From NCBI RefSeq assembly GCF_024713945.1, contig NW_027461520.1:62001-126000 (forward strand): DNA of 64,000 nt, written 5' to 3'. The notes below the pieces were generated by a model that searched no databases, was not told the origin of the DNA, and saw only the letters and a program-made list of their open reading frames with translations. The position numbers and the translations under genes were made by a program. Origin of the DNA: Dermatophagoides farinae. Its lineage: Eukaryota > Arthropoda > Arachnida > Sarcoptiformes > Pyroglyphidae. How positions within the stretch are numbered: position 1 is the first letter of the stretch; each line of letters opens with the position of its first letter. Below, one piece after another: positions 9,879-19,856 of this stretch.

Positions 9879-12512
9879 TTATTTACTTTGTATGAACTGA
9901 GCTAGACCGTTACGCAAAGCGTGAACAACGTTCGGTGGAAACATATTTTGTTGATCGATTGCGGACAAGCCGACGGCGTTTTTTTTGATTGCGTTCAAAA
10001 GCTTAGGAAGTTCTCCAGGTCTTTCAGTAGCTACTTTGAAAAATCCACTTACTGCAAACAAATCTGGAATGCCTCTAATATACTCAGGAAGATTATTAGC
10101 AATAATGTCGTCAAGTTGGATAATATACATTAAAGACTGATGCGGAAAAACATATGAAAAACATCCGAGCAGGCAAGTAACACTGTCTTTGCAGTAGCTT
10201 GCATATTTAACGTTGTTCATAATGAATTTTAGTTGTTTGAGAATATCGTCAATGTAATTGTTGAAGTAGCTATTATAACGGGAGATCACTACAAAGGAGA
10301 GCAAATACGCTACATCTGAAACTGTTTCTGAATTAAAGATATAGAGATAACTCGTTATCGATTTCAAGATAGGGAGTAACTGTGGTTCTAACACTTCGAT
10401 ATTATATTCAAAAAATGGAACTATGATGCGTAAAAAAAAAGATTGCAAATAAGAGTAGTGGTCTTGATTCAATTCGTTGTAGATAAAACTTAAAACATTG
10501 GGTAGTTTGCAAATGACTAAGAATTCGCTGATACCTGTTTTGAAAATATTTGATAGTTTAGATAAATAAACAACAATAGATTCTAATAGCTCGGTGTTAT
10601 AGATATCAAGCGACACGTCGGACTTGAACTGAAGGTGTTCAGCAAATTCATGCATTTCTCTAGTTAACTTTTCTGAAACTACACCGGAAGACATTTTAAC
10701 AAAATCAAAAGATCTATTATTGAGAAATATAACTAGATTTGCGGCTAGTTCAAATAATAATTGCAGTTCGATTGAGGTCAATCTACGGTCATTTAATTTT
10801 TTTGCAACACATTCAGCCACACGTTGCAACTTGTTGCAAAAGTCCGGATTGTGAGATATGTTTCCTAAAATCATAAGAAAAACATTTCCGAACATGGACA
10901 TTAGAATCAATAGCCGGAATTGAAAACTTTCGATTCCCTGAATTAAAAAACAGACTAATTGGTCGAAGTGCGAAACGCACAATTGTTGGTCGATGTTTAA
11001 AAGCTCGTCAAGCGCAGAGAAAATTACGTCAGTAACGTTCGGATGGCTGACGAAGATTTTACTCAAATACAAATTGAGAAGTTGCGCTGAAAGTTCTGGT
11101 GGACCTTCATGACAAATTAGCTCTGTGAATCGACTTAAAGTCCAGCAACTCATAGAACCAACGAGATATACGGGTGAGTCAATTAACTTAATTAGGTAGT
11201 TTATAATTTCAAATGGTTGGGGCACCAATTTCATTGTGTAGTTGTTGGTAATGATTCCTAAGGCAAAAATTGCTTTTTCGGTTTCTTGCCAGTTGGTACT
11301 GTTAAGTATCAAGTTGTAAATATTGGGAACGAGAATTTTCACAACCATCTCGGAAAATAATTCACTTAAAGTTTCTAAAACAGCAGCCGATTCTTTTCTC
11401 ACTGTGTAATTGTATCCCCAGGGAGATTTATAATCAGCGCTTTCAGAACCGCCGGCAGTGTTCTTCACAGATATTCCTACGGTCGTACTTTCTGCGTAGT
11501 TCGACATAGAACTGACAGGGTATTTCAAATCGAGAAAATCAGCTTCAGTGAATCCCAGGTTACAGTAAATCACACCGAGAATTTTTTCAAGATATTGCGA
11601 TAAAAACGGCTTGAAGTCGTACAAATTGGAAATTTCTTTCCAAATATAAAAGCTACGTAACCGAAGATTGTAATCCTTGTCTATAGCACAGTTAATCAAG
11701 TATTCAACAATGGCGTTCATTTGCATGTTGTCGAATTCTGAGTAGTACTGAAGCAAGTCGAGCAATCCTTGAGTAACTTGTAATTTAATGGGAAGCAAGT
11801 TAATCGGAAGAGACTTGATTAAAAGCTGGAAATAAAGATTAAAGAACCTGTCAGTACTGTCGTCAATTGCAAAAGCCATATGGTAATTATAAATATTCAA
11901 TATGGAGAGTGTCTGTTCATATATTTCAGGCACAAAATCTTGATTGAGAATGTTGAACAAGTAAGGTAAAAGCTTATTGTGCGAAAAAGTTCTAAAAACT
12001 TCTGAATAGTTTGAGACAAAGTTTTGGCAATGCGAGTTGGAACTATTTCCAAATATGTCTTCAACGATTTTTTTTAGAGTCCTGAGCGCTGATATGGCAA
12101 TGTTCAAGTGATCAGTCTTTTGTCGTATAGACAACAAGTCCTCGATAAGTTCGGAGCATTGATCGACGCCCAGTTTAGAAACTATGGTGGCAACAATATT
12201 GCCGGCCGTTTCGCGAATCAAATTCGATTCGTCGCACAGACTGAGTAAAATAAATTTAAAAATAACGTTCTTATCAGGTCGTTCTAAAATAGAATCTAGC
12301 GCGTTTTTGATGATAATTCCGGTTATTTGTCTGATAGAAATGTTATCTACGTTTTTATTCGTGAAAATATGTATAATGTAGTTGAGCCCTTCGTTGGAAG
12401 ACTGCAACTGGGCTAATTGATGCAGAGCAACGGGGTTATTAGGATTTCGAGAAATTTCATTTAGAGATCCCAAAACATCTTGTATTTTATTTTCATCAAG
12501 CGTACATTGCAT
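9879..12512 (-). CDS. TNPO1: Transportin (karyopherin beta-2), nuclear import receptor
   Basis: Transportin imports PY-NLS cargo such as RNA-binding proteins. This uninterrupted frame gives 877 residues, near the usual 890. HEAT-repeat helices run throughout. The N-terminal part matches the family pattern (IIIKNAL; NLIRETAGNIVATIVSKLG, like 'pliRatvgilittIaskg'). The central region has YTVRKESAAVLETLSELFSE, then NWQETEKAIFALGII, and YLVGSMSCWTLSRFTELI, which closely mirrors the transportin segment 'alVRsitCWTLSRya'. A loop between these (about residues 335-365), rich in Ser and Tyr, corresponds to the acidic H8 loop used for cargo release, although it is much less acidic here. The start ATG is the first in frame. 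Importin beta-1 was considered but CWTLSR favours transportin. Confidence 0.85.
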   Translation of the reverse strand: MQCTLDENKIQDVLGSLNEISRNPNNPVALHQLAQLQSSNEGLNYIIHIFTNKNVDNISIRQITGIIIKNALDSILERPDKNVIFKFILLSLCDESNLIRETAGNIVATIVSKLGVDQCSELIEDLLSIRQKTDHLNIAISALRTLKKIVEDIFGNSSNSHCQNFVSNYSEVFRTFSHNKLLPYLFNILNQDFVPEIYEQTLSILNIYNYHMAFAIDDSTDRFFNLYFQLLIKSLPINLLPIKLQVTQGLLDLLQYYSEFDNMQMNAIVEYLINCAIDKDYNLRLRSFYIWKEISNLYDFKPFLSQYLEKILGVIYCNLGFTEADFLDLKYPVSSMSNYAESTTVGISVKNTAGGSESADYKSPWGYNYTVRKESAAVLETLSELFSEMVVKILVPNIYNLILNSTNWQETEKAIFALGIITNNYTMKLVPQPFEIINYLIKLIDSPVYLVGSMSCWTLSRFTELICHEGPPELSAQLLNLYLSKIFVSHPNVTDVIFSALDELLNIDQQLCVSHFDQLVCFLIQGIESFQFRLLILMSMFGNVFLMILGNISHNPDFCNKLQRVAECVAKKLNDRRLTSIELQLLFELAANLVIFLNNRSFDFVKMSSGVVSEKLTREMHEFAEHLQFKSDVSLDIYNTELLESIVVYLSKLSNIFKTGISEFLVICKLPNVLSFIYNELNQDHYSYLQSFFLRIIVPFFEYNIEVLEPQLLPILKSITSYLYIFNSETVSDVAYLLSFVVISRYNSYFNNYIDDILKQLKFIMNNVKYASYCKDSVTCLLGCFSYVFPHQSLMYIIQLDDIIANNLPEYIRGIPDLFAVSGFFKVATERPGELPKLLNAIKKNAVGLSAIDQQNMFPPNVVHALRNGLAQFIQSK

Positions 12513-12653
12513 TCTTTTTCAAACTGATTACTAACCTTATGAACACACACGACAAATAATTTTAAATTTCAAATATAAAAGAATTAAATACGGTTTTATG
12601 AAATATGACTAAAAATAATATTGGAATAACGAAAAAAGAAGTTACAAGTCAAT

Positions 12654-12926
12654 TTAGTCTTTCAGCAGAGCGGCGTAGAGACCGCTTTTTTGCGTTTTGA
12701 TTTCGAACAATTTTGCGATTTGAGATTTTTCAGGTTTAAACAAAGCCACCATACCTGAATAGTTTCGCGTCGTGTTTAGATTGACTTCTTCCGGGTTTCC
12801 ATCAAATTGCAGTTCCAAGCAATTTTCACAGCCGTCTGCGACAAACTCTTCAAAAGACTTAAGCCTACCACAGCCTTTGCAGGCGCGAAACTTGGAGGTT
12901 TCTTTTTTGATGCGCAGTTTTTCCAT
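12654..12926 (-). CDS. SPT4: Transcription elongation factor SPT4
   Basis: SPT4 pairs with SPT5 (DSIF) to keep RNA polymerase II processive. The 90-residue product carries the four-cysteine zinc site as FRACKGCGRLKSFEEF and then DGCENC. The NGN-binding half follows (NYSGMVALFKPEKSQIAKLFEI and GLYAALL), matching the family's 'T..F.GiIal..P..SWvAkw..i....G.YA'. The family's near-invariant W after S is replaced (KSQIAKL). It is a single exon, slightly shorter than the usual 100-117 residues. Confidence 0.9.
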   Translation of the reverse strand: MEKLRIKKETSKFRACKGCGRLKSFEEFVADGCENCLELQFDGNPEEVNLNTTRNYSGMVALFKPEKSQIAKLFEIKTQKSGLYAALLKD

Positions 12927-13001
12927 TAATACCCTGCAAAAAAAGAATATATATTTATAAAATCAACTAAAAAGTAGCAGGCTAAAAATAAAATAAATAT
13001 T

Positions 13002-13649
13002 TTAAGGGTAAATTTGTCGGGGTTTACCCATAGCGGATCTGATATGCATAGTTTTGATGTTATGCCAGTTTTTTTTGGTGAGAGACACCAAAAAGTTAAT
13101 AGCTGTATGTAAGTTTTCTGTGAGTTCTTGTTCAGTCATGTTAACGTTGCCAATAGCAACTCCCAAGCTCGTGTCTTTTTTGAAGACAAACTTCACAGTT
13201 GCTTTCAAGTCGGTGGACTTGTCAGCAAGCTTGTCATTAGGAGTGATAATAGCAGGGAACTTTCCAAGCTTGTTAAGAGTGGGTCCGAAGTATTTGGGAA
13301 TCATGGTGATTAAAGAAGAAGAACACATGAAATAGTGATACTTTTTGGCTAGCTTCTTAACAACTTTGGCGTTCATGTTGATTGCTTCCATCGCGGCGAC
13401 ATTCAAACAAGGAAGACCGCAGTTCTTGGCTTCTTGGCAATGGACGTCTGTCCCGAGAACACAGACCTTTCGATTCGGACTAATGACATGTGGTAAGCGA
13501 ATAGTACCGTTGAAACGTTTGTCTCGTTTGAGGTCGTAATCCTTGATGACTATTTGTAAATCAATAGATTCAAGGAAATTTCTTTTCTTTTCCGGATTCA
13601 GAACGGCTCTAACGGCCTCTTCTACCACTTGTTGTGACAATTTGCTCAT
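13002..13649 (-). CDS. RPL10A: 60S ribosomal protein uL1 (L10a)
   Basis: A component of the large-subunit L1 stalk that helps release E-site tRNA. The product has 215 residues, the expected length, in one exon. Strong landmarks include FLESIDLQIVIKDYDLKRDKRF, VCVLGTDVHCQEAK, the conserved PKYFGPTLNKLGKFP segment, and the terminal KTMHIRSAMGKPRQIYP. It shares its upstream area with the end of the unknown gene at 13838-14785, and codon use is less AT-skewed than neighbours, as expected for a highly expressed gene. Confidence 0.97.
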   Translation of the reverse strand: MSKLSQQVVEEAVRAVLNPEKKRNFLESIDLQIVIKDYDLKRDKRFNGTIRLPHVISPNRKVCVLGTDVHCQEAKNCGLPCLNVAAMEAINMNAKVVKKLAKKYHYFMCSSSLITMIPKYFGPTLNKLGKFPAIITPNDKLADKSTDLKATVKFVFKKDTSLGVAIGNVNMTEQELTENLHTAINFLVSLTKKNWHNIKTMHIRSAMGKPRQIYP

Positions 13650-13837
13650 TTTTGATTAGAACTTGGTGATTGACTAATATACTCGTCTAAGTAAAAAATA
13701 ACTGTTCTGTCTATTAATTTCATATTTTTAAAACTTCTTTTAATTTTATTTTTTTTTGTGTTTCTATTAGCTGCAGCTATGATAAATGAAACTTATAATT
13801 AAAATTTTACTTAAATTATATTGAATAATTTTTCGAT

Positions 13838-14785
13838 TTAACTGCGCTTGTTATTTGCTTTGTATCTATTTTCCAATTGGCTTATTTGACTGAAAGGCTC
13901 AGTGTTTTTGTTTAATCCGTTAACAAAATTCTCTGTGACAAAGTAATAAACCGGGTTTGGAGTTGTAGAGGATGTCGAGTTGTCTACGTAAGCTTTTTTT
14001 CCAGAAGCAGAAATTTTTCTGACTGTATCGTATACGTTTTCCAAAGCTTCCGAGCACCGCTTTTCAAAATCGTATAGCTTACTGGTCGCAGCAGCAACTT
14101 GTTCTTGAATGTCATTCAAACGCGCATTTAGTTCTTCTTGCTGCTTTAATATTTTGGGCAATACTTGGCTAAACATTTCCAACCCTTTGTTCATACCTGT
14201 TAGAGACTGGGCAATAAGCTCAAACACTTCGTCATTGGTCTCTTCGTAAGAATTAATTCCTATTTCACTATTCTGCATAGCGTGTTCGGAATCGCTAGCC
14301 AGATTATTAGATGGATTTGTATTCGAATCAACATTTTTGTCTAACGGCCTGAAGGAGAGATTTTTATTGCTGAAAACTGAGTTATATATGTCAGGTGACC
14401 GTTGCACGCTATTGCGGTTTTCACTGTTTTGGTTCGAATACGCCAAATTTTCTTGAAGTGATGAAAATCCCAAATTATTTTTGGTAAAAGATACTTCATT
14501 TTGTAGTAGGCGACGATAATCCTGGCCAGAATTTACCGAAGCCGGATTTATATTATTACCATCTGTTATGTTTTTAAAAGCAGAAACACTGTTAATGTTT
14601 GACATTGGTTCAATTTTTTTTTCGTTTTCCTGAACGTAATGTAAACTGCTCTCAGAACCCACTTCGTTGTACACTTCGTCTAGATCGCCTTTTTGGTGAA
14701 ATTTTGATATATTAATAGATTTTTCCGTCGATCCCATGGAAGAAACAGAAGAAAGTCCATCAGTTTGTATCAGTTTATAGCTCAT
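13838..14785 (-). CDS. Unknown protein, Ser/Asn-rich with C-terminal coiled coil
   Basis: I do not recognise this 315-residue protein. Roughly residues 1-180 are low-complexity, rich in Ser, Asn and Glu, and probably disordered. Residues about 185-260 look like a coiled coil (FELIAQSLTGMNKGLEMF, then ILKQQEELNARLNDIQEQV and YDFEKRCSEALENVYDTVRK). The tail is polar. There is no signal peptide or membrane segment. The layout, a disordered head with a coiled-coil tail, would suit a cytoskeletal, nucleoporin-like or adaptor protein, but nothing specific supports any of these. It is a single exon with a clear ATG. Confidence 0.55.
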   Translation of the reverse strand: MSYKLIQTDGLSSVSSMGSTEKSINISKFHQKGDLDEVYNEVGSESSLHYVQENEKKIEPMSNINSVSAFKNITDGNNINPASVNSGQDYRRLLQNEVSFTKNNLGFSSLQENLAYSNQNSENRNSVQRSPDIYNSVFSNKNLSFRPLDKNVDSNTNPSNNLASDSEHAMQNSEIGINSYEETNDEVFELIAQSLTGMNKGLEMFSQVLPKILKQQEELNARLNDIQEQVAAATSKLYDFEKRCSEALENVYDTVRKISASGKKAYVDNSTSSTTPNPVYYFVTENFVNGLNKNTEPFSQISQLENRYKANNKRS

Positions 14786-14959
14786 AAATTATGGAGTAGA
14801 TTACTTCTTATAGATTAAAATCTTATAAGCTACAATTTATATTGAACAAAATTCAAATTAATAATTTGTTTGAAATTGATTATTTATTTCATTTTCCAAA
14901 ACTCTTATAGGATAATGCTAAAAAATCTTATATACCATAGAGATTTGTTAAGTAAAATA

Positions 14960-15217
14960 TTAGAATTTGCTCTTGAGTAGGTTTTCACACTGATTCATCC
15001 ATAGAAAGTTATCGATTCCTTTTTTCACATATTCCCTACCATCATATAAAGATACCCAGCTAGATGTAATATACAACCCATTCACCGCACAAATTAGATT
15101 TCTGAAAAACACTGAATTGTTTGGATTAATTGTTTTGCTTAGATCAAAATATGACGTAGGTAACACATACACACATACATTAAAAAAAGTGTATAAGAAT
15201 TTTATTGTTTTAAACAC
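14960..15217 (-). CDS. Doubtful small minus-strand frame
   Basis: An open frame of 85 codons starting only with GTG. The C-terminal half (NLICAVNGLYITSSWVSLYD and on to the end) has protein-like composition. It could be the last exon of a small gene, because a TTTTCAG acceptor-like site precedes it, but I could not find a matching ATG exon with a normal short intron. It overlaps the poorly defined 5' end of the plus-strand gene that follows. Treat it as unproven. Confidence 0.2.
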   Translation of the reverse strand: MFKTIKFLYTFFNVCVYVLPTSYFDLSKTINPNNSVFFRNLICAVNGLYITSSWVSLYDGREYVKKGIDNFLWMNQCENLLKSKF

Positions 15218-15846
15218 CAGTCAAAAATGGAAAAAATTGCTGAACACGTGTGAAAGAATAAATTGTTTTTACAACAAAAAAATATCAAGAAATATCCGGT
15301 GCGCACTTTATTTCGACGAAAATTCAAAACAGGAAATACTCAACAATAAAGAATTGCAGAATCGAATCAGTTCGTTGTTATTCCTGTACTACAAAGCGAT
15401 TTACACAAATATCATCAATCAGTCAATAAAAACGCCAGTATTTCTGAATAGTCGGCAGCAAATATACATCAAACAATATCATAAATATTATGATTTGGTA
15501 AGTTAGTCAAAAAAATATTTTTTAGGTTTCTACGGTGTATTTTCCAACAACAAAAGAAAGAACTTATGCTCTTAACATATTAGAAAACTTAGCAAAAAAT
15601 TTCAACGCGAAAGCAAATAAAAAAGCCATTATGAATATAAATCTATCTCCACCTTTTGGATTTAAGCGTGCCCTTGAGGTTGATAGTCAAACCCTGTGGG
15701 TAATAGTACAGGTTATCGAAAATATAGACGATTTTTTAATAGCATTGCTTTGTACATTATATGAATTTGTGAGAATTGCTCTGGAAGAAGCTTGGACTAA
15801 TGAGTTTCAATATGCTTTTCAGTCAATGCGAAAATTAGTATTTTAA
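15151..15846 (+). CDS. Unknown protein, two or three exons, start uncertain
   Basis: The coding core is clear: a frame open from about 15221 to 15497, a 28-nt GTAAGT...TTTAG intron at 15498-15525, then a frame to the stop at 15846. The joined product is about 200 residues with no recognised domain. It contains KWKKLLNTCERINCFY near the N-terminus and a helical C-terminus (LWVIVQVIENIDDFLIALL). The upstream frame holds no ATG. The best model I can build uses ATGAC at 15151-15155 spliced by a 65-nt intron (15156-15220, GTAGGT...CCAG), giving MTQKWKKLL. That intron is longer than any other here, so the start is tentative. The frame is also open back to 15117. Confidence 0.5.
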
Positions 15847-15965
15847 ATTATATTTTAATTAAAGCAATTGGCAGTTGCGTGCGCGGATTTAGGTATTCCG
15901 ACTAAATTATTCTGAATTCTTTATTACATACTGTATAAATCCGAAATTTAGTTTATAACAGCCTT

Positions 15966-16526
15966 ATGAATCCCATTTTAGAAGATGAATTGAACGCTAT
16001 CTCTTTGTTAGTCGACTCTTTTAGCTACAAAATAGTCGACGACAAACTTGTCTTTAAAGTCACCTCTTCTGGCTCAAACAAACACAAAGCATCCATTGAA
16101 GTGTCCAATTTAGATGAATATCCTCATTCAATAACTAATGTCACTTGTTTAGCTTCTCAATCGATTGGCAATGAGCAAAAAAACAAGATTGACGCTATTA
16201 TTAATGAAGTCGTTTCAGAATTAACAGGTTTTGAATGTTTATATGACATTTACATTGCCGTTCAGATTTTTTTAAACGAAAATTATGTAGACGAAGAATC
16301 AAATGAAGAAGAACTTTCTGATGCAAACGAGACGGAATACTACCGCATTCTAAACACGATTAATTTACCAGCTGAATCAGAAAGAGTTACTGAGGAAGAA
16401 TTTATAAAATGGTCTTCAGATTTTGCGCAAGAAATGATCCAGAAAGGCGTTTGGTTAGATCCTACTATTGATTCTACCAAACTTACCGGTAGAAAATTTT
16501 TTGAATTAGCCAAGCAGCGAACTTAG
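15966..16526 (+). CDS. RWD-domain protein (RWDD1/Gir2-like)
   Basis: RWDD1/Gir2 proteins bind the DRG2 GTPase and ribosome-associated GCN1. This 186-residue product has an N-terminal RWD-like domain beginning EDELNAISLLVDSF and running to about residue 105, then an acidic linker. The C-terminal signature has VTEEEFIKWSSDFAQEM followed by KLTGRKFFE, which parallels the RWDD1 elements 'VTyEsFl.W...F..E' and 'kLtGrqlFe'. The start ATG is the first in the open frame. The RWD fold is weakly conserved, so the call rests mostly on the C-terminal signature. Confidence 0.7.
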   Translation: MNPILEDELNAISLLVDSFSYKIVDDKLVFKVTSSGSNKHKASIEVSNLDEYPHSITNVTCLASQSIGNEQKNKIDAIINEVVSELTGFECLYDIYIAVQIFLNENYVDEESNEEELSDANETEYYRILNTINLPAESERVTEEEFIKWSSDFAQEMIQKGVWLDPTIDSTKLTGRKFFELAKQRT

Positions 16527-16570
16527 AAAAATTTTTACACATTTCACTACAATTATTATGTGATGATATT

Positions 16571-17968
16571 ATGACTAACGTATATTCATTAATTAGTGGA
16601 TTATTATTTATCTTAAATATACACGCTGCGATTCATAATGATCAAAATATAATTCTCAATGCAATCACGCTTTGCAAAGACTCTCACAAGAGATGTACTA
16701 ATTATTATTATGATCTAGAAAAAAAAAAATGTATCTACATCAATTACAAGAACACAAAAAAACCGTTAACGATTCTTATCAATCGTTCAAACAAAAACCT
16801 TAATAAACAACATTATAATTCTTCAGATTATCTAGAAACTATTGATGCAAAACAATTGGTATGTAAACATTACACCGGCATCACTGATTTACCCCCTTTT
16901 ATAGCTAACGCAGACGGTGTTTGCATAAGTGCTAGAATGTACAAGCCAAGAGTTCATCTTGAATGCCCAAAAGGATATACAGAGCATATCAAGCATGACA
17001 GAACCGGAACTAATCTTTCTCCACCCAGCTACATGTGTTTCAAGGATATATTCAGACAAATTTCTGATTCTAACGCTCAATCTTTTGAAAATGACGAACA
17101 AAAAGAAGATATATTTTTTTCTCCATTATCTTTTGTTTATCATACTTATTTAACTGAGTTTTCATCTAATTTGATAGCGTTTTTTGAGTCTTTCAGTAGC
17201 CTACAAGCTGAAACAAATGATGATAATATAAATTTTTTAAGAGATATAATTAGATCTGGAAAAAACGCCAAAAAAATCAACGGGCCTGGGCTGAATATAA
17301 ATTCTAAAAACATTTGTGAAGCTCCATACGAGCTCACGACTAAGAATAATATAACATATTGTAAAACTAGAGTCACAGTTGATCCTATATTAAGCCAGGC
17401 TTCTTGTAGAAGTGCTTGGAAATGGTCTGAACAATATAAACAATGCATGAAAATATCAATTGATTTACCAAAAGAGAAATACTGTAATATTTCAGGACAT
17501 TTAGATGAAGCTGTAATCAATGGTTACTACAAAGTAATTAATAGAGATGTCAACTTTTATAACGAAGAGACGAAATCGTGTTTTGTATTAAAAGACTACA
17601 CTAATCAATTAGCATGTGATGAAGGATACGTATTAACTTACCACAAAAAAAATTTAGTATGTGCACAAATTTATATGCTAGACCCAGAGTATTCATGCGA
17701 GGGATTAGACGGTTTTGGATTGTAAGTAAAACTATTGATGAATTTGTGTAGACAATTTGAAAAGAATGAAGCTTATTGTGTATTCAAAAATGAAACAAAA
17801 CAAGTAGATAAATTTTATAGTAATATCCCAGATTCGGAAAATGTTCTTAGTCGACATATTTCTAAAAAAATATTATTAAATAATTTATCAAGCGAATCGG
17901 ATAAATATAATAAATTAGTCACTGTATCTAGGAGAATAGTAGGTAAATTAGTTGAAGAAGCATTTTAG
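16571..17968 (+). CDS. Second secreted cysteine-rich, oocyst-wall-like protein
   Basis: Two exons, 16571-17721 and 17752-17968, are joined over a 30-nt intron and give 455 residues. The N-terminus is a signal peptide (hydrophobic core ISGLLFILNIHAA). Cysteines again come in pairs with intervening aromatic and glycine residues (ECPKGYTEH...MCF, ICEAPYELTTKNNITYC, ASCRSAWKWSEQYKQC, ACDEGYVLTYHKKNLVC), the same style as the protein at 6009-8210. The units are fewer and less regular, and a Cys-free stretch of about 110 residues interrupts them. The C-terminal exon is Cys-poor and polar. It is likely a wall or surface protein of a resistant stage. Relationship to COWP is inferred from pattern. Confidence 0.6.
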
Positions 17969-18019
17969 CAGGTAAATCTTTCAGCCCTAGTGATGAAATT
18001 ATAAATTTACGTTTAGCTT

Positions 18020-19789
18020 ATGCAGAACTACCAACCTAGACCAGATGTCTGGTATAACAGCGAAGATGCTGTTCTAAAAGCAGCAGTAATGAAATATGGT
18101 ATAAATAATTGGGCTAGGATTTCTAGTTTGCTTGCAAAAAAATCTGCCATTCAGTGCAAACAACGTTGGAACGATTATATACTACCCAAGCTACAATTTA
18201 GGGCTTGGACACCAGACGAATCTAATCAACTTTTGCAGTTAAAAGAAATGTTCAACTCTCAATGGACCACTATTGCAACATTATTAGATCGTACAGTAAA
18301 AGAATGCTTAACTCACTATATCGAACTGAATCAAAGTTACAATGCGGAAGATAGAGAACGACTCATAAATACAATTGATGATTACAACGTGGAAACCAAT
18401 GCAGCTGTACCAGATGCTACGGTCTTGGATGTCGAGCAATATGAGATGCTTGCTGAGGCTCGAGCGCGCTTAGCTTCAAAATACGGGAAAAAACTCAAGC
18501 GTAAACAACGCTTAGCGCAACTTAATGAACGAAACGAGCGATATATGCGTTTGAAAAAACAATTTTTATCAATCAACCCAATCAAATTCAGTAAGAGTTA
18601 CATTGCAAAGTTGTCTTTATTAAATGAAACTCCATTCGAGGTAAAATCAGTTGGAGGGTTATATTCCAGTGACCATGAGCATGTTTTTGCTACAGAACAA
18701 GAAGAAATACGCCGCAAAAAAGTAGCTTATTATAACTTTTTGCAAGAACAAAAAGTGCAAAAAAATCGGAATGAACTTAAAATTGATTCACACAATATTA
18801 TTTCAAAAGAAATAGATAGTTTACAAGATAACAATATCCGTTCGATTATTAGACTGCCTAGCGAAAGCAATACAGGATTCATCTCTTTTGATTATTCGAA
18901 CAATGAAACAAAAGAAGTACTACCGGTAAATACTAGCACCGAAATTGATAAAATAAATAATAAAATAAAAGGCCGAAGTAGCGAATCGTTGGTACGGATT
19001 GATCAGATTTTAGCCAATCAGTATTATATTGGTGGAAAAGTTCACTATACGAATGACACCGATTATTCGGATTCAGAAACTGAAGATACCTCAATAGACT
19101 ACTCTAATCATCTACCATATCTTCTTTCAAATCTTAGACTAAAATACATATTCAAGAATGCAACCAAAGTTGTTGTTCCTATTACAGAAGACCAGTTGTT
19201 GCAAGTGTATATGGAAAATGACACATTTGAATCCAAGTTCGTTCAACAAGCAAATTTTTTACTAATTAAAAAAATGGCGACGTTACTGAATCAAGACTTA
19301 ACTTTACTACCGAACGAAGAATTTTTTTCTTTAGCCCAGCTCTCTAATTTAAGCGATGATCCTGAATTAACAACAACCGTTGCAAATAAACTGATAACGA
19401 AAAACAACCCAAGCAAACATCAGGAACAATATATAGAAAAAGCCACAACTTTGTTGAATAACAATGTATCGCGAAATTATAATTTTACTTTTTCACTGAT
19501 TTCAGTTCATTTACCCATCTCCTTGTACGATTTAACTTCGCAAAATTATTTTTATGTGCCTGCAAGCCGTTCATTTATTTCGACTTCTGAGGAGAATTAT
19601 CAAGTAATAATAGATGAATACGAAAAAAGCACAATAGAGTTAAAAAAAATAAATGACAACTTGAATAAAAAATTAGATAACCTTAAGAATGCTCTAGATA
19701 ATAAATATTGCAAATACGAAAAAACTTTTGATAATTTGATTACAAGCATAGATCGAATATACTCTAAAGCAAACCACATTGATGATTAA
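18020..19789 (+). CDS. CDC5L: CDC5L/Cef1 Myb-type splicing factor
   Basis: A core component of the Prp19 (NineTeen) complex of the spliceosome. The product has 589 residues (human 802). The N-terminus has the two Myb repeats: VWYNSEDAVLKAAVMKYGINNWARISSLL (about 11-39) with SAIQCKQRWNDYILP, then AWTPDESNQLLQLKEMF with TTIATLLDRTVKECLTHY. These follow CDC5L very closely, though the usual RIMIKGG before the first repeat is changed to QNYQPRPD. Next comes a charged helix (MLAEARARLASKYGKKLKRKQRL), also family-typical. The C-terminal third is helical and would bind PRP19/PLRG1 partners. It is a single exon. The same window holds the U5 protein PRP6. Confidence 0.93.
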   Translation: MQNYQPRPDVWYNSEDAVLKAAVMKYGINNWARISSLLAKKSAIQCKQRWNDYILPKLQFRAWTPDESNQLLQLKEMFNSQWTTIATLLDRTVKECLTHYIELNQSYNAEDRERLINTIDDYNVETNAAVPDATVLDVEQYEMLAEARARLASKYGKKLKRKQRLAQLNERNERYMRLKKQFLSINPIKFSKSYIAKLSLLNETPFEVKSVGGLYSSDHEHVFATEQEEIRRKKVAYYNFLQEQKVQKNRNELKIDSHNIISKEIDSLQDNNIRSIIRLPSESNTGFISFDYSNNETKEVLPVNTSTEIDKINNKIKGRSSESLVRIDQILANQYYIGGKVHYTNDTDYSDSETEDTSIDYSNHLPYLLSNLRLKYIFKNATKVVVPITEDQLLQVYMENDTFESKFVQQANFLLIKKMATLLNQDLTLLPNEEFFSLAQLSNLSDDPELTTTVANKLITKNNPSKHQEQYIEKATTLLNNNVSRNYNFTFSLISVHLPISLYDLTSQNYFYVPASRSFISTSEENYQVIIDEYEKSTIELKKINDNLNKKLDNLKNALDNKYCKYEKTFDNLITSIDRIYSKANHIDD

Positions 19790-19856
19790 TTTAAAATGCT
19801 GTCTAAATAACTATACAGTAACCAATTTTAATTTTTCATTGAGTTTTCGCTTCCTT

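Noticed and set aside
9921-10133. Plus-strand frames inside transportin, uL1, ferlin and TECR
   Set aside because: They are antisense shadows of well-supported genes.
10900-12512. Importin beta-1 as identity of the transportin gene
   Set aside because: The CWTLSR segment and flanks match transportin, not importin beta-1.
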